NCBI GenBank assembly: GCA_043820025.1
Contig: JBDRED010000034.1
Coordinates: forward strand, 17,777 to 81,776
DNA: 64,000 nt
Direction: 5' to 3'
DNA from: JBDRED01 sp043820025 [NCBI: Elusimicrobiota bacterium]
GTDB lineage: Bacteria; RUG730; JBDRED01
In this document: piece by piece, positions 52,425 through 64,000 of the stretch
Layout: each line of letters opens with the position of its first letter
Numbering within the stretch: the first letter of the stretch is position 1
Made by a program: the position numbers and the translations under genes
Notes under the pieces: generated by a model
Seen by the model: the letters and a program-made list of their open reading frames with translations, nothing else
What the model was told of the DNA's origin: nothing
The model's database searches: none

Positions 52425-52808
52425 ATGGCAAAGGAAGAAATAATTCAAGCAATTGAAAAGATGAATGTTTTAGAGCTTTCGGAACTTGTTAAGGATTTAG
52501 AGGAAAAGTTCGGAGTAAGCGCGATGCCAGCAATGCCGGCAGGTGCGTTTATGCAGGCTCCGGGAGCAGGCGCTGCAGGCGCTGCGGCTGAGCAAAAAAC
52601 TGACTTTAATGTAGTTTTAACTTCAGCAGGAGACAAGAAAATCCAAGTAATTAAGGTTGTTAGAGAACTTACGGGTCTTGGGCTTAAAGAAGCAAAAGAT
52701 CTGGTTGAGGGAGCTCCAAAGCCGGTTAAAGAAGGGGTGCCAAAAGAACAAGCTGAAGAAATGAAAAAGAAGCTTGAAGAGGTTGGCGGACAGGTAGAAC
52801 TTAAGTAA
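52425..52808 (+). CDS. rplL: 50S ribosomal protein L7/L12
   Basis: A 127-residue acidic stalk protein: N-terminal dimerisation helix ([18 protein letters not shown]), an Ala/Gly/Pro-rich hinge ([19 protein letters not shown]) and the C-terminal factor-binding domain ([21 protein letters not shown], cut short here). GGGAGGAT lies ahead of the ATG. The 141 bases to rpoB hold no clear terminator or promoter. Confidence 0.98.
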   Translation: MAKEEIIQAIEKMNVLELSELVKDLEEKFGVSAMPAMPAGAFMQAPGAGAAGAAAEQKTDFNVVLTSAGDKKIQVIKVVRELTGLGLKEAKDLVEGAPKPVKEGVPKEQAEEMKKKLEEVGGQVELK

Positions 52809-52949
52809 TATTGCTAATTTTTTTAATCAAGTTTAGTTTTTAAATAAAATAGATTTTATTAATTTGGCATGGATATTTATTAGCTTTACTATTTTAAATC
52901 TTTGATATAAATATTGGCTAGGCTAGTATTTCTTACAGGGGGAAAATTA

Positions 52950-54533
52950 ATGAGTAAAGAAAGAAAACAGATCAACTTTGCTCGCATTCCTAAGGTATTG
53001 GAACTGCCTGATATGATCGAGATGCAGAAAAATTCTTATAAAGAATTTTTGCAGCTTGATGTTGCTCCTGAAAATCGTAAGATACAAGGATTACAGGCGG
53101 CTTTTCTTGATGTGTTTCCTATATATAATGCGGATGAGACATTAGCTTTAGAATTTGACAGATATGTTATTAGCGAGTCTAAGTATACAGCTGTGGAGTC
53201 TTTAGACAAGGATGTAACATATACAGCTCCTCTAAAAGCTATAATTAGACTTGTTCATAAACAACAGTCAGGAAAAGTTAAGGAAATTGCGGAGCAAGAG
53301 GTGTTCTTGTGCGATCTTCCTATGATAACGGATTCTGCTACCTTTATTTTTAACGGCGCAGAGCGGGTAATCGTCAGTCAGCTTCACAGGTCACCAGGCG
53401 TAATATTTGAGGATGATGAAGAAAAGAAGATTTCATCTTATGGTAAAAAATTATTCTTTGCGCGTATGATCCCGTATAGGGGCGCATGGGTAGAGTTTGA
53501 ATATGATTTAAATAACGTGCTTTTTGTGCGTATAGATAAAAAACGCAAAATACTAGCTACCGTATTTTTGCGCGCTATAGGAATCGAAGATAATGAACAG
53601 ATTTTAGAATTATTTTATGATTCTGCAAATGCGGTTGTTGACGAAAATTTAGAAGGGCTCTATTTGGCTAAAGATGTTGTTGAAGATTCAACGGGCGAGA
53701 TGCTCGTGGAAGCAGGTAAACAGATTACAAAAGAAAGAATTGAGTCCTTAGTCAAAGCGGGTATCAAGAAGGTTAGCGTTTTGAAAATAGATACTGCTCT
53801 TAATGATATTACAATTATTAATACTTTATCTCGTGATAATCTGCGCTCTAAGAAAGAAGCTGTTTTTGATATTTATAAAAAGCTTCGCGCGCAGGAATAT
53901 ATAACTCCTGACCACGCGTCAACTTATTTTGAAAACCTGCTTTTCAAAAATATTAGAAAATATGATCTCACAAAGGTTGGCCGTTATAAGATTAATAAAA
54001 AATTAGGAACAATCTTTAACGAGCTGGTTAAAAAGAAAAACTTTAAATTTCAGATCCCATCCGATAGAAAAAGAACGCTTACGGTAGAAGATGTTATCGC
54101 TACAATAAAATATGTAATAACTTTAAATAACGGCATCGGGGAATCCGACGATATTGACCATCTTGGCAACAGGCGTGTTAGGTCTGTTGGCGAACTTTTA
54201 GAGAATCAGATGAGAATAGGTCTTGCTCATATGGCGCGGCTTATAAGAGAAAAAATGAATATGCAGGATAAGGATCAGATAACTCCAAGGTCTATTATTA
54301 ATTCAGCGCCGCTTGTTGGAATAGTTCGCAAGTTCTTTGGAACTTCGCAATTGTCGCAGTTTATGGACCAGGTAAATCCTTTAGCCGAACTCACGCACAA
54401 ACGCAGATTATCAGCTCTTGGCCCCGGCGGATTAAACAGAAAACGCGCCGGATTTGAAGTCAGAGACGTTCACTATACTCACTATGGCCGTGTTTGTCCG
54501 TTGAAACTCCGGAAGGCCCAAACATTGGTTTGA
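52950..54533 (+). CDS. rpoB: RNA polymerase beta subunit, N-terminal part (frameshifted)
   Basis: The first 517 normal residues of RpoB, from [20 protein letters not shown] through the rifampicin region ([24 protein letters not shown], here in parts) to [25 protein letters not shown]. After the Pro codon at 54498-54500 the frame is wrong and 11 foreign residues lead to a stop. The continuation lies in the -1 frame (next entry). The ATG at 52950 follows GGGGGAAA; a TTG at 52914 has no site. With one base restored the gene would encode 1234 residues, a normal length. Confidence 0.93.
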   Translation: MSKERKQINFARIPKVLELPDMIEMQKNSYKEFLQLDVAPENRKIQGLQAAFLDVFPIYNADETLALEFDRYVISESKYTAVESLDKDVTYTAPLKAIIRLVHKQQSGKVKEIAEQEVFLCDLPMITDSATFIFNGAERVIVSQLHRSPGVIFEDDEEKKISSYGKKLFFARMIPYRGAWVEFEYDLNNVLFVRIDKKRKILATVFLRAIGIEDNEQILELFYDSANAVVDENLEGLYLAKDVVEDSTGEMLVEAGKQITKERIESLVKAGIKKVSVLKIDTALNDITIINTLSRDNLRSKKEAVFDIYKKLRAQEYITPDHASTYFENLLFKNIRKYDLTKVGRYKINKKLGTIFNELVKKKNFKFQIPSDRKRTLTVEDVIATIKYVITLNNGIGESDDIDHLGNRRVRSVGELLENQMRIGLAHMARLIREKMNMQDKDQITPRSIINSAPLVGIVRKFFGTSQLSQFMDQVNPLAELTHKRRLSALGPGGLNRKRAGFEVRDVHYTHYGRVCPLKLRKAQTLV

Positions 54534-56653
54534 TAACATCATTATCTTGTTATTCAAAGGTTAATGAATATGGACTTATTGAAAGTCCTTATCGTAAGGT
54601 TGAAAAAGGTAAGATAACGAACGAAATAAACTATTTAACAGCTGATGAAGAAGACGCTTTTATGATCGCGCAGGCAAATTCAACTGTGGATCATAATAAT
54701 AAATTGTCTTCTGATCTTGTTGCATGTCGTTATTTTGACAACTTCCCATTAGTTGATTCTTCTAAGGTTGACTATATGGATATTTCTCCGAAACAGGTTG
54801 TCAGCCCGTCAACAGCGCTTATTCCATTCTTGGAGCACGATGATGCAAACCGCGCGCTAATGGGTTCTAATATGCAGCGTCAAGCAGTGCCTTTAATGAT
54901 AACCGATGAGCCGGTGGTAGGGACCGGTATTGAGGATACAATTGCTCGTGATTCAGGCGCTACAGTCCTGGCAAAAAGATCAGGAGAGGTTATTAGCGTC
55001 AGCGCTGAACACATAACAATTTGGGTAAAGGACGCTGATGACAGTAGTGTCGACGTTTATTATTTAAAAAAATATCTGCGTTCAAATCAGGATACATGCG
55101 TAAAGCAGATGCCGCTTGTATGTGTTGGAGATAAGATAAAAAAAGGCGAAGTAATAGCGGATGGACCTGCCACTCATAATGGACAGCTTGCTCTTGGAAA
55201 GAATCTTCTCGTCGCGTTTATGCCATGGGAAGGGTATAACTTTGAGGATGCGATTCTTCTGAATAGAAGAATTATGCAGGATGAAACGCTTACGTCAATT
55301 CATATATTGGAGTATGAGACCGAGGCTCGCGATTTAAAGATGGGAGTAGAGGAAATTACTCGAGATATTCCAAACGTAAGTGAAGAAGCGTTAAAAAATC
55401 TTGATGAAAATGGAATTATATGTATCGGCGCTGATGTAGAGCCCGGCGATATTCTAGTTGGAAAGGTGACTCCAAAAGGCGAACAGCAGACAACTCCTGA
55501 AGAAAGGCTTTTGAAGGTTATTTTCGGAAAGAAAGCTGAAGATGTTCAGGATGCGTCTCTTATAGTGCCTCCGGGAGTGACAGGTAAGATTTTAGATGTT
55601 AAGATTTTTACCAGGAGAGATAAGTTAACAAAGAGAGACGAGAATAAGTTAACTAAAAAAGTGGAAGATAAACTTAAAAAGGATATTGAAACATTGCGGC
55701 AGGAATTAAAAGACTGCATTAGCGTAATGTCTAAAGAAAAAAAGAAGGACGCGCACAGCATTGAGGTTGAAAAAGAACGGTTAAAGGTTTATTACAAATA
55801 TAGAGAACTTGAAGCAAAGAAAAAAGCAGAGAGGAAAAAAGAGCATATAAAGCATGGAGACGAGCTGCCGGTTACAGTTAACAAACTTGTAAAGGTTTAT
55901 ATTGCCTCTAGAAGAAAGATTCAAGTTGGAGATAAACTTGCAGGACGACATGGAAACAAAGGCGTTGTGGCGAAGATTCTTGCGCCTGAGGATATGCCTT
56001 TTCTTCCGGGCGGAGAACCGGTTGATATTGTGCTAAGTCCGTTGTCAATACCTTCTCGAATGAATGTGGGACAGATAATGGAAACACTTTTAGGCTGGGC
56101 TGGAATGAAGCAGGGTGTTCAGATGATAACACCGGTTTTTGACGGCGCGACTGAAGATGATATACTCGAAAATATTCGAAAAGCAAAAAAGATGCTTATA
56201 GCGGATGGCGCTAAAGAAGAATATCTGCCTGATGATTTTTGTCGTACAGTTATGTATGACGGCAGAACAGGCGATCAGTTTAGTGAAAAGGTAACTATTG
56301 GGTATATGTATATCCTTAAGCTTGCGCATCTTGTAGAAGATAAAATACATGCTCGTTCAACAGGCCCGTATTCATTAATAACCAGACAGCCTCTCGGAGG
56401 AAAGGCCCAGTTTGGAGGCCAAAGGCTTGGAGAAATGGAAGTTTGGGCTATTGAGGGTTACGGCGCTAGTCATACACTTCAGGAATTTTTAACTGTAAAG
56501 AGTGACGATGTGCAGGGCAGGACAAAGATGTACGAAGCGATTATTAAGGGTGATATACTTACAACGCCGGGGGTTCCGGAATCATTCAAGGTGCTTGTAA
56601 AGGAACTTCAAGGTTTAGGACTTAATATAGAGCTATTAAAGGAACAAGATTAA
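54494..56653 (+). CDS. rpoB: RNA polymerase beta subunit, C-terminal part (frameshifted)
   Basis: The rest of RpoB, in frame from [15 protein letters not shown] to the C-terminus ([24 protein letters not shown]), 717 residues from base 54500. Conserved parts include [17 protein letters not shown] and [14 protein letters not shown], with a lineage-specific charged stretch (about 55640-55860). The only start is a TTG at 54494 without a ribosome binding site, so this is not an independent gene. Both halves are highly conserved up to the join. A sequencing or assembly error is the likeliest cause; see findings. Confidence 0.93.
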   Translation: MSVETPEGPNIGLITSLSCYSKVNEYGLIESPYRKVEKGKITNEINYLTADEEDAFMIAQANSTVDHNNKLSSDLVACRYFDNFPLVDSSKVDYMDISPKQVVSPSTALIPFLEHDDANRALMGSNMQRQAVPLMITDEPVVGTGIEDTIARDSGATVLAKRSGEVISVSAEHITIWVKDADDSSVDVYYLKKYLRSNQDTCVKQMPLVCVGDKIKKGEVIADGPATHNGQLALGKNLLVAFMPWEGYNFEDAILLNRRIMQDETLTSIHILEYETEARDLKMGVEEITRDIPNVSEEALKNLDENGIICIGADVEPGDILVGKVTPKGEQQTTPEERLLKVIFGKKAEDVQDASLIVPPGVTGKILDVKIFTRRDKLTKRDENKLTKKVEDKLKKDIETLRQELKDCISVMSKEKKKDAHSIEVEKERLKVYYKYRELEAKKKAERKKEHIKHGDELPVTVNKLVKVYIASRRKIQVGDKLAGRHGNKGVVAKILAPEDMPFLPGGEPVDIVLSPLSIPSRMNVGQIMETLLGWAGMKQGVQMITPVFDGATEDDILENIRKAKKMLIADGAKEEYLPDDFCRTVMYDGRTGDQFSEKVTIGYMYILKLAHLVEDKIHARSTGPYSLITRQPLGGKAQFGGQRLGEMEVWAIEGYGASHTLQEFLTVKSDDVQGRTKMYEAIIKGDILTTPGVPESFKVLVKELQGLGLNIELLKEQD

Positions 56654-56659
56654 ATAGAG

Positions 56660-56693
56660 TTTATCAGCGCGTCCTTGGTGATGCGCTGATAAA
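56660..56693 (+). other. 11-bp hairpin between rpoB and rpoC
   Basis: TTTATCAGCGC (56660-56670) and GCGCTGATAAA (56683-56693) pair perfectly around a 12-base loop. No U-tract follows, so it is not an intrinsic terminator; an RNA processing or stability element between the two cistrons is possible. Confidence 0.6.
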
Positions 56694-56716
56694 ACAAAAA
56701 ATAGGAGGTAACTCCC

Positions 56717-59700
56717 TTGGGTAGAATCACAAAGTCGAAACTTAAGATAAAGAGAAAAATACAGGAAAATATTAATTATTCCAGTTTTGATACAATTAAA
56801 TTAACTATAGCGTCTCCGGAACAAATAAGGAGCTGGTCTTACGGAGAGGTTAAAAAGGCAGAGACTATTAATTATCGTACATTCAAACCTGAAAGAGACG
56901 GTCTTTTTTGCGAGAAGATATTTGGGCCTATAAGAGATTGGGAGTGTAATTGCGGAAAATATAAATGGATAAAGCATAAAGGCGTAATTTGCGATAGGTG
57001 CGGCGTTGAGGTTACTGAATCTAAAGTTCGTCGAGAACGTATGGGGCATATTGAGCTCGCGGAACCTATAACGCATATTTGGTATCTTAGAAAATCTCCT
57101 TCCAGGCTTGGAATTTTATTAAATATGAAGCTTGGGGATTTAGAAAAGATTATTTATTTCTCTAAACATGTAGTTTTAGATCCGGGCAATACAAAATTAA
57201 AGAAATTTCAACTACTGGGCGAAGAGGATTATCAGGAAGCGCGTAATAAATATGGCGATGGATTTAAGGTTGGAATCGGAGCTGCAGCTATAAAGACAAT
57301 GTTAGAAGACGTGAATATGCAGAAATTGTCTATTCAAATTAGAGAAAATATTAAACAAACAAAATCAGAAGCTACTAGAAACAGGCTGATTAAACAATTA
57401 AGAGTGGTTGACGGATTCCAGAAATCCGGAAATCATCCTTCATGGATGGTGATGGATGTGGTTCCTGTGCTTCCTCCGGATTTAAGGCCGCTGGTTCCTT
57501 TAGAAGGCGGAAGATTTGCTTCTTCTGATTTAAATGATTTATACAGAAGAATAATAAATAGAAATAACAGATTAAAACATATACAAGGCCTAAGAGCTCC
57601 GGAGGTAATGATTTACAATGAGAAGCGGTTACTGCAAGAAGCTGTTGACGCTCTCTTTGAAAATGGCGCGCGCAACAAGACAGTTGTAGGCGCCGGAAAC
57701 AGGCCTTTAAAATCGTTGTCAGACGCTCTTAAGGGAAAGCAGGGACGTTTCAGGCAGAATCTTTTGGGTAAACGCGTTGATTATTCCGGACGTTCGGTTA
57801 TTGTTGTAGGTCCAACCTTAAAGTTAAATCAATGCGGTCTTCCCAAAGAAATGGCGCTGGAATTATTTAAACCGTTTATTATTAGAGAATTGATTGAAAA
57901 GGGTATTGCGGGCTCGCTTAAAAATGCTAAGAAAATGCTCGAAAAAATAAGACCGGAGATTTGGGATATTTTAGAGCATGTAACAAGAAAGCACCCGGTG
58001 CTTTTAAATAGAGCTCCTACGCTACACAGATTAGGCATACAGGCGTTTGAACCTGTGCTCGTCGAGGGAAAGGCTATTCAGCTGCATCCTTTAACTTGCG
58101 CTGCGTTTAACGCTGACTTTGACGGCGATCAAATGGCAGTGCATGTGCCTCTGTCAATCGAAGCGCAGTTAGAAGCAAAGATGCTTATGCTCGCTACAAA
58201 TAATTTACTTTCTCCGGCAAGCGGAAAGCCAATTACAGTCCCATCGCAGGATATGGTGCTGGGTTGTTATTATTTAACAAAAGAAAAGAAAGGTTGTATT
58301 GGAGAAAACAAAGTTTTTAGCTCAAAGGATGAGGTGTTGATTGCGGATCAGCTTAAAGAAGTTGATATAAACGCTATTGTTAAGGTGAGAATGAATGGCT
58401 CATTGGTGGAAACAACGATTGGAAGAATATTATTTAACGAAATGATACCGCCTGAACTTGGTTATATTAATAAAACAATTGTGAAAAAAGATCTTGGACA
58501 GTTGATCGAAGATTCATTTAAGCTTGCAGGCAGAGAGAGAACGGTTCAATTATTGGATGATATCAAATCTGCCGGTTATAAATATTCAACGCTTGCCGGT
58601 GTATCAATATCCCTTATGGATATGCACATTCCGGAGGAAAAACAACATATTATTGATAAGGCAAAAAAAGAGGTTAAAGGTATTCAGGCTCAGGCTCAGG
58701 CTGGTGTTATTACAGAGACTGAAAGATATAATAAAGTTATTGATATTTGGACGCATGTAACTGATAATATTGCGGATATGATGTTTAGCGGACTAAAGAA
58801 GGAAGAGGATCTGCCCTATAAAAAAGGCGTGTCAAAGTTTAATTCTGTTTATATTATGGCGCATTCAGGCGCGCGTGGAAGTAAACAGCAGATTAGACAG
58901 CTTGCCGGTATGCGCGGACTTATGGCGCGTCCGCAAAAAAAGATGACCGGTAAAATCGGTGAAATTATCGAATCGCCGATTACAGCAAACTTCCGTGAAG
59001 GATTAACTGTTTTAGAATACTTTATATCAACTCACGGCGGCCGCAAAGGTTTGGCTGATACAGCGCTAAAGACCGCTGACGCCGGTTATTTAACAAGAAG
59101 ACTGGTTGATGTCGGGCATGATATGGTTGTGACAATGGAAGACTGCGGCACAGTCAATGGTATTAGAATTAACGCGTTAAAAGAAGGCGACGAAGTTATA
59201 GAAACTCTTAAAGAGCGTGTTATAGGACGAGTTGCCTTAGATAATGTTGTTGGACTTGTTGAAGATCAAAAGGGCGAGCTCAAAGAAGAAACAATAGTGA
59301 AAGAAGGTGAAATTATATCAGAGAAAATAGCGGATAGGCTGGAAGCCGCAAATATAGAACGCATACGAATAAGGTCTGTGCTGACGTGCGAGGCTGGTAC
59401 AGGGTTATGTCAAAAATGTTATGGTATTAACCTCGCTACCGGCAGAAAGGCTGAGATAGGGGATGCTGTGGGAATTATCGCTGCGCAGTCAATAGGAGAA
59501 CCCGGCACTCAGCTTACACTGCGTACCTTCCATATCGGTGGAACAGCCAGCCGTGTTGTTCTTAGTTCTTCAATTCAGGCAAAGTACGACGGAGTAATTA
59601 AATTTCATAATTTAAAAATACTTAAAGATAAAAATAATAATCATATTGTTATCAGCCGTAATGGCGAACTTAGTATTAAAACTTCAGGCGAAAAAGAGAG

Positions 59701-60814
59701 AGAACATTATAATATTCCTTATGGCGCAAAGTTCTTTTTCAGCGAAGGCAAGAAAGTTTCTAAGGGCGATTTAATAGCGGAATGGGATCCATACAGTATG
59801 CCGATTATTGCTGAAGCGACAGGGTATGTTAAATGGCAGGATATTATTGAAGGAACTACTATGCATGAAGAGCGTAATAGAATTACAGGCCAGGTTGAGC
59901 GTAAAATAATTGAACATAGAGGCGGTGAGAGGCTCAATCCACAGCTGGTAGTTATTGGTAAACATGGAAAAAAACTTGCAAGTTATCCGCTTCCTTTGGA
60001 TACTTATATTGTTATGTCAGATAAGGAATCAGTGAATGCAGGGGATGTAATCGCAAAGATTCCTCAAGAGGTCAGCAAGACAAAGGATATAACAGGAGGT
60101 TTGCCTCGAGTTGCAGAGCTTTTTGAAGCGCGCAGGCCTAAGAATTGCGCAGTTATATCTGAAATTGAGGGAATAGTCAGCTTGGATACAACACACAAAG
60201 GCCTCTTAAAAGTAACCGTAAAAACTGAAACAGGCATGGTTAGAGAGTATATTATACCACAAGGTAAGCACTTAGTTGTTTATGAAGGAGATAGAGTCCG
60301 CGCCGGAGACGCTCTTACTGATGGCGCTGTTAATCCGCATGATATTTTAAGAGTAAAGGGAGATAAAGAAGTTCAAGAATATCTTGTGAATGAAATTCAG
60401 GAAGTATACCGTCTGCAGGGCGTGACAATAAATGATAAACATATAGAAATTATTGTAAGGCAGATGCTTTCAAATGTTAGGATTGAGCGCAGCGGCGATA
60501 CGACATTATTGGTGGGCGAGATGGTTAATAGATTCAAGTTTCAAGAAGAGAACGAGAGAATATTAAAGGAAAACGGCGAGCCTGCCGCAGCAAGGCCGGT
60601 GTTATTAGGAATAACGAAAGCATCTTTAAATTCAGAGAGTTTTATATCAGCAGCTTCGTTCCAGGAAACAACGCGTGTGCTTACAGAAGCCAGCTCTGAT
60701 GGGTTAAAAGACCATCTAAAAGGTCTTAAGGAAAATGTTATTATTGGGCATCTTATTCCTGCCGGAACAGGACTGCCTATACATAGGGATGCGCTTGCTG
60801 TAACAGAAACGTAA
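56717..60814 (+). CDS. rpoC: RNA polymerase beta' subunit
   Basis: A 1365-residue beta' subunit. In order: a first zinc site (CNCGKYKW and CDRCGVEV, about residues 76-98), [13 protein letters not shown], the catalytic Mg site [12 protein letters not shown] (about residue 466), the bridge-helix region ([20 protein letters not shown]), a second zinc site ([11 protein letters not shown], about 895-905) and the trigger-loop region [15 protein letters not shown]. The start is TTG at 56717, fixed by AGGAGGT at 56703-56709. No frameshift here. The gene ends shortly before the rpsL promoter. Confidence 0.98.
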   Translation: MGRITKSKLKIKRKIQENINYSSFDTIKLTIASPEQIRSWSYGEVKKAETINYRTFKPERDGLFCEKIFGPIRDWECNCGKYKWIKHKGVICDRCGVEVTESKVRRERMGHIELAEPITHIWYLRKSPSRLGILLNMKLGDLEKIIYFSKHVVLDPGNTKLKKFQLLGEEDYQEARNKYGDGFKVGIGAAAIKTMLEDVNMQKLSIQIRENIKQTKSEATRNRLIKQLRVVDGFQKSGNHPSWMVMDVVPVLPPDLRPLVPLEGGRFASSDLNDLYRRIINRNNRLKHIQGLRAPEVMIYNEKRLLQEAVDALFENGARNKTVVGAGNRPLKSLSDALKGKQGRFRQNLLGKRVDYSGRSVIVVGPTLKLNQCGLPKEMALELFKPFIIRELIEKGIAGSLKNAKKMLEKIRPEIWDILEHVTRKHPVLLNRAPTLHRLGIQAFEPVLVEGKAIQLHPLTCAAFNADFDGDQMAVHVPLSIEAQLEAKMLMLATNNLLSPASGKPITVPSQDMVLGCYYLTKEKKGCIGENKVFSSKDEVLIADQLKEVDINAIVKVRMNGSLVETTIGRILFNEMIPPELGYINKTIVKKDLGQLIEDSFKLAGRERTVQLLDDIKSAGYKYSTLAGVSISLMDMHIPEEKQHIIDKAKKEVKGIQAQAQAGVITETERYNKVIDIWTHVTDNIADMMFSGLKKEEDLPYKKGVSKFNSVYIMAHSGARGSKQQIRQLAGMRGLMARPQKKMTGKIGEIIESPITANFREGLTVLEYFISTHGGRKGLADTALKTADAGYLTRRLVDVGHDMVVTMEDCGTVNGIRINALKEGDEVIETLKERVIGRVALDNVVGLVEDQKGELKEETIVKEGEIISEKIADRLEAANIERIRIRSVLTCEAGTGLCQKCYGINLATGRKAEIGDAVGIIAAQSIGEPGTQLTLRTFHIGGTASRVVLSSSIQAKYDGVIKFHNLKILKDKNNNHIVISRNGELSIKTSGEKEREHYNIPYGAKFFFSEGKKVSKGDLIAEWDPYSMPIIAEATGYVKWQDIIEGTTMHEERNRITGQVERKIIEHRGGERLNPQLVVIGKHGKKLASYPLPLDTYIVMSDKESVNAGDVIAKIPQEVSKTKDITGGLPRVAELFEARRPKNCAVISEIEGIVSLDTTHKGLLKVTVKTETGMVREYIIPQGKHLVVYEGDRVRAGDALTDGAVNPHDILRVKGDKEVQEYLVNEIQEVYRLQGVTINDKHIEIIVRQMLSNVRIERSGDTTLLVGEMVNRFKFQEENERILKENGEPAAARPVLLGITKASLNSESFISAASFQETTRVLTEASSDGLKDHLKGLKENVIIGHLIPAGTGLPIHRDALAVTET

Positions 60815-60821
60815 AAAGTGC

Positions 60822-60850
60822 TTGACAAACAACAAAAAAAAATATTTAAT
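60822..60850 (+). promoter_or_regulatory. Promoter for the str operon (rpsL-rpsG-fusA-tuf)
   Basis: A perfect TTGACA at 60822-60827 begins eight bases after the rpoC stop, followed after 17 bases by TTTAAT (60845-60850). rpsL starts 30 bases on. Confidence 0.6.
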
Positions 60851-60879
60851 ATGCAGATCATTTTAGAGAGGAGATTATT

Positions 60880-61257
60880 GTGCTTACCGTTAACCAATTA
60901 GTGCGTAAAGGAAGAAGAAGAATTTCAAAAAAAGTTAAGACTCCTGCGCTTGCTTGCTCTCCACAAAAGAGAGGAGTATGCACAAGGGTTTACACAACAA
61001 CACCTAAAAAGCCGAACTCAGCGCTTAGAAAGGTTGCGCGTGTAAAACTTACTAATGGCTTGGAAGTTACAGCTTATATCCCCGGGGTTGGGCATAATCT
61101 TCAAGAGCACTCAATAGTGCTTATCCGAGGAGGACGTGTAAAGGATCTTCCCGGAGTAAGGTATCACATAGTTAGAGGATGTCTTGACACAACAGGTGTT
61201 GCAAATAGAAAGCAAGGCAGATCTAAATACGGCGCAAAAACGCCTAAAGAATCATAA
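60880..61257 (+). CDS. rpsL: 30S ribosomal protein S12
   Basis: A 125-residue S12 with [16 protein letters not shown] at the start, [18 protein letters not shown] around the decoding-site lysine (the position changed in streptomycin-resistant mutants), and [12 protein letters not shown] at the end. The start is GTG at 60880, with AGAGAGGAG six bases upstream. Confidence 0.98.
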   Translation: MLTVNQLVRKGRRRISKKVKTPALACSPQKRGVCTRVYTTTPKKPNSALRKVARVKLTNGLEVTAYIPGVGHNLQEHSIVLIRGGRVKDLPGVRYHIVRGCLDTTGVANRKQGRSKYGAKTPKES

Positions 61258-61280
61258 AAATAATTTAGAGGAATTAGTTT

Positions 61281-61751
61281 ATGTCACGAAAGAAAAAAAG
61301 AATAGCAAGGCCGATGAAAGAAGATCCAACATACAAAAGTATTCTTGTGATACAGTATGTTAATAGAATTATGCAGCAAGGGAAAAAAAGCCTTGCATTG
61401 AACATTGTTTATGATGCGCTTGAGTATATTAAAACAAAGCTAAAGGATGATCCTTTAAATGTATTAATAAAAGCAACAAATAATGTTAAGCCGATACTTG
61501 AGGTAAAACCAAGAAGAATTGGCGGAGCAACATATCAGGTGCCTGTAGAGGTTGAGCCCATAAGAGCAAATGCGCTTGCAATAAGATGGATAATCGAATT
61601 CGCAAGAGCAAAGAAGGGCAGACCTCTTCATGAGGGTTTGGCAATGGAGCTTTTAGATGCTTATAAAAAAGAAGGAACATCAATAAAAAAGCGAGAAGAC
61701 ACACATAAAATGGCAGAAGCCAACAAAGCTTTTGCTCACTATAAGTGGTAG
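61281..61751 (+). CDS. rpsG: 30S ribosomal protein S7
   Basis: A 156-residue S7, which starts assembly of the 30S head. [20 protein letters not shown] and [13 protein letters not shown] are family signatures, and the C-terminal end is typical ([11 protein letters not shown]). AGAGGAATT lies before the ATG. It is 24 bases after rpsL. Confidence 0.98.
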   Translation: MSRKKKRIARPMKEDPTYKSILVIQYVNRIMQQGKKSLALNIVYDALEYIKTKLKDDPLNVLIKATNNVKPILEVKPRRIGGATYQVPVEVEPIRANALAIRWIIEFARAKKGRPLHEGLAMELLDAYKKEGTSIKKREDTHKMAEANKAFAHYKW

Positions 61752-61759
61752 GGGAAAAA

Positions 61760-63841
61760 ATGGCACGGCAGTTTGCTTTAGATAAAATTAGAAATATAGG
61801 AATTATCGCTCATATTGATGCTGGAAAGACCACGACAACAGAGAGAATCCTTTTTTATTCAGGAAAAATCCATAAGATTGGAGAGGTTCATAATGGCAGC
61901 GCTACTATGGACTGGATGGAACAGGAGCAGGAGAGGGGTATTACAATTACTTCCGCAGCAACAAGCTGTCAGTGGAAAGATTGTCAGATCAATATTATTG
62001 ATACTCCGGGACACGTCGATTTTACCGCTGAAGTAGAGCGTTCGTTGAGGGTTCTTGACGGCGCGGTCGTTGTATTTTGCGCTGTTGGCGGAGTACAGCC
62101 ACAGTCTGAAACTGTTTGGGTGCAGGCAAATAGATATCATGTTCCCAGATTAGTATTTATTAATAAAATGGATAGAGTAGGCGCGGATTTTTTTGGCGCT
62201 ATTGAGCAGATGAAGACGCGTTTAGACGCAAAAGGCGTTCCAATTCAAATTCCAATAGGAGCGGAAGATCAATTTAAAGGAATAATAGATTTAATTAAAA
62301 TGAAGGCTTGTATATATGTTGATGAGGATGGAATTAAATTTAATGAAGAAGAGATTCCGGAAGACTATAAAGCAAAAGCAAAAGAATATAGAGAACATTT
62401 AGTTGAAGCAGTCGCTGAAACTGACGATATTCTTATGGAGAAATATTTAGAAGGTCATACTCTTTCAGACACCGAGCTTTTAAATGGCCTAAGAAAAGCT
62501 GTTATAAATAATTTGATAACGCCTGTTATATGCGGGAGCGCGTTCAAGAATAAAGGCGTACAATATTTACTTGATTCAATAAACACATATCTTCCTTCGC
62601 CGGTTGATGTTCCTCCAATTCAAGGAGAAACATTAGATGGAAAGAAAGCTGTCAGGAAATCTGAAGATAATGAACCATTTGCAGCTTTAGCATTTAAAAT
62701 AGTTTCTGATCCTTTTGTTGGACGTTTAACATATATTAGAGTATATTCAGGCGTTCTGTCTGCAGGCTCATATGTTTTAAATTGTAATAAAGATAAAAGA
62801 GAGCGCGTAGGACGTATAGTCCGTATGCACTCTAATCATAGAGAAGAGGTTAAGGACGTAAGCGCCGGAGATATCGTTGCGATTGTTGGATTAAAAAATA
62901 CTAATACCGGAGAAACATTAACTGAAGAAAAGGCGCCTATAATATTAGAATCGATGAAGTTTCCTGAACCTGTTATTTCTCTTGCTATTGAACCAAAAAC
63001 AAAGAGTGATGAAGAAAAATTAAGTATTGCTCTCGGCAAGCTTGCAGAAGAGGATCCAACATTTAAGCTTCATACTGATGAAGAGACCGGTCAAACGGTT
63101 ATTTCAGGCATGGGAGAACTGCATCTTGAGATTATTGTTGACCGTCTTCTAAGGGAATTTAAGGTTGAGGCAAATATAGGTCAGCCGCAGGTTGCGTATA
63201 AAGAAGCTATTACTGCTTCTGTTAAGGAAGAAGGCAAATATATAAAACAGTCAGGTGGACGCGGACAATATGGCCATGTATGGCTTATAATAGAACCGTT
63301 AACTGAGAGTAAAGGATTTGAATTTGTAAATAAAATTGTTGGCGGAACAATTCCAAGAGAATATATTCCCTCTGTTGAAAAGGGATGCAGAGAGGCAATG
63401 GATGGAGGTATTCTTGCGGGATATCCTGTTTTAAATGTAAAGGTAACCTTATACGATGGTTCATTCCATGAAGTTGATTCAAGTGATGCGGCATTTAAAA
63501 TCGCCGGATCTATGGCAATGAAAAGCGGAATGAAAAGAGCAAATCCTGTTATTCTGGAACCGGTTATGAAAGTGGAAGTTACAGCTCCCGAAGAGTACAT
63601 GGGAGATATTATAGGCGATCTAAGTTCGCGTAGAGGAAAAATTTCAGGAATGGAACATAGGGGTAAAACACAGATTGTACACGCTCAGGTTCCTCTTGCT
63701 GAAATGTTTGGATATGTGACAACAATTAGATCATTATCGCAAGGAAGAGCTTCATCCAATATGGAATTTAACAGTTATGAAGAAGTTCCAAAGAACGTAG
63801 GTATGCAGATTATAGAAAAAGCGACAGGAAAGTCATCTTAA
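61760..63841 (+). CDS. fusA: Elongation factor G
   Basis: A 693-residue translocation GTPase. The G motifs are all intact: [15 protein letters not shown] (G1), [10 protein letters not shown] (G2), [16 protein letters not shown] (G3) and [10 protein letters not shown] (G4). Domains II to V follow (domain IV with [14 protein letters not shown]). The ATG at 61760 is chosen because GGGG lies ahead of it; a GTG at 61745 would overlap rpsG. It lies in the normal str order. Confidence 0.98.
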   Translation: MARQFALDKIRNIGIIAHIDAGKTTTTERILFYSGKIHKIGEVHNGSATMDWMEQEQERGITITSAATSCQWKDCQINIIDTPGHVDFTAEVERSLRVLDGAVVVFCAVGGVQPQSETVWVQANRYHVPRLVFINKMDRVGADFFGAIEQMKTRLDAKGVPIQIPIGAEDQFKGIIDLIKMKACIYVDEDGIKFNEEEIPEDYKAKAKEYREHLVEAVAETDDILMEKYLEGHTLSDTELLNGLRKAVINNLITPVICGSAFKNKGVQYLLDSINTYLPSPVDVPPIQGETLDGKKAVRKSEDNEPFAALAFKIVSDPFVGRLTYIRVYSGVLSAGSYVLNCNKDKRERVGRIVRMHSNHREEVKDVSAGDIVAIVGLKNTNTGETLTEEKAPIILESMKFPEPVISLAIEPKTKSDEEKLSIALGKLAEEDPTFKLHTDEETGQTVISGMGELHLEIIVDRLLREFKVEANIGQPQVAYKEAITASVKEEGKYIKQSGGRGQYGHVWLIIEPLTESKGFEFVNKIVGGTIPREYIPSVEKGCREAMDGGILAGYPVLNVKVTLYDGSFHEVDSSDAAFKIAGSMAMKSGMKRANPVILEPVMKVEVTAPEEYMGDIIGDLSSRRGKISGMEHRGKTQIVHAQVPLAEMFGYVTTIRSLSQGRASSNMEFNSYEEVPKNVGMQIIEKATGKSS

Positions 63842-63883
63842 ATAATAAAATTAATTATGAAAACGAAGAGGAGGTAATCTTCA

Positions 63884-64000
63884 ATGGCAAAGGAAAAGTT
63901 TGAAAGAAAGAAACCGCATCTAAATATTGGAACAATAGGGCACGTAGACCATGGTAAGACATCATTGACAGCTGCGATATTGCACTATTTATCATTAAAG
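63884..64000 (+). CDS. tuf: Elongation factor Tu (partial, runs off the window)
   Basis: The first 39 codons of EF-Tu are present: [20 protein letters not shown], then [12 protein letters not shown] with the P-loop. GAGGAGGTAAT lies eight bases before the ATG. The gene is cut by the end of the window. It follows fusA as in the standard str operon. Confidence 0.96.
   Translation, partial: MAKEKFERKKPHLNIGTIGHVDHGKTSLTAAILHYLSLK

Noticed and set aside
54490-54510. Programmed ribosomal frameshift in rpoB
   Set aside because: Reading one base twice does restore the protein, but there is no slippery heptamer and no obvious downstream pseudoknot; a missing base is simpler. Kept as a finding for checking, not as a claim.

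Overview
The window is AT-rich bacterial chromosome, densely packed with housekeeping genes, almost all on the + strand. It looks like a diderm of the PVC / Candidatus Omnitrophota type. This is an inference from gene content: an OmpA-type lipoprotein, type IV pilus minor pilins, a large GH94-like phosphorylase, a TMTC-like membrane glycosyltransferase and a fused membrane/spermidine-synthase protein. No rRNA, CRISPR array, prophage or intact transposase was seen. Many starts are TTG or GTG but have clear AGGAG-type ribosome binding sites. Several intergenic promoters fit TTGACA-17-TATAAT closely.

Layout: 1-5.3 kb holds a large carbohydrate phosphorylase and an unrecognised acidic protein. 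5.3-12.5 kb is an extended macromolecular synthesis cluster: HIT protein, rpsU, a NIF3-like gene, dnaG, rpoD, a CAU-anticodon tRNA, a zinc-ribbon coiled-coil protein, an RNase H-like protein and rnpB (RNase P RNA). 12.5-15.8 kb holds nadB and mgtE, with a MITE-like element in the mgtE leader. 15.9-21.1 kb is a pilus operon: a PilV-like pilin, two PilX-like proteins carrying repetitive passengers, a PulJ/PilW-like pilin, and a TMTC-like glycosyltransferase with TPRs. 21.2-31.2 kb contains an M3 peptidase, an OmpA lipoprotein with an 18-bp tandem repeat, a nucleotidyltransferase relic, tRNA-Glu, uvrB, nadC, an M23 peptidase, rpmE, a DUF1385 gene and prfA. 31.4-39.7 kb is prmC-murA-hisD-hisB-hisH-hisA-hisF-hisI-argF and an endonuclease III-like gene. 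39.9-47.6 kb holds a spermidine-synthase/membrane fusion, two minus-strand cell-envelope genes, a ferritin-like protein, a LOG-family gene, ahcY and a degenerate response regulator. 47.6-48.15 kb is a 500-base gene-free stretch full of inverted repeats, followed by rtcB. 49.6-64 kb is the secE-nusG-rplKAJL-rpoBC-rpsLG-fusA-tuf region, running off the end of the window inside tuf.

Functionally the window couples replication initiation, transcription and translation (dnaG, rpoD, rpoBC, nusG, ribosomal proteins, EF-G, EF-Tu, RF1 and its methylase PrmC). It adds NAD synthesis (nadB, nadC), histidine and arginine steps, peptidoglycan synthesis and remodelling (murA, M23) and surface structures. 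The his operon here lacks hisG, hisC and hisE.

The points most worth a second look are: a one-base frameshift in rpoB at its most conserved motif; a MITE-like element with a 6-bp target duplication between the mgtE promoter and gene; an attenuator-like leader before rplJ with three mutually exclusive pairings; a response regulator that has lost its phosphoacceptor Asp; the paired pilX-like genes beside a TMTC-like glycosyltransferase; and several families of short dispersed repeats. All family assignments were made by eye from motifs; no database search was run.
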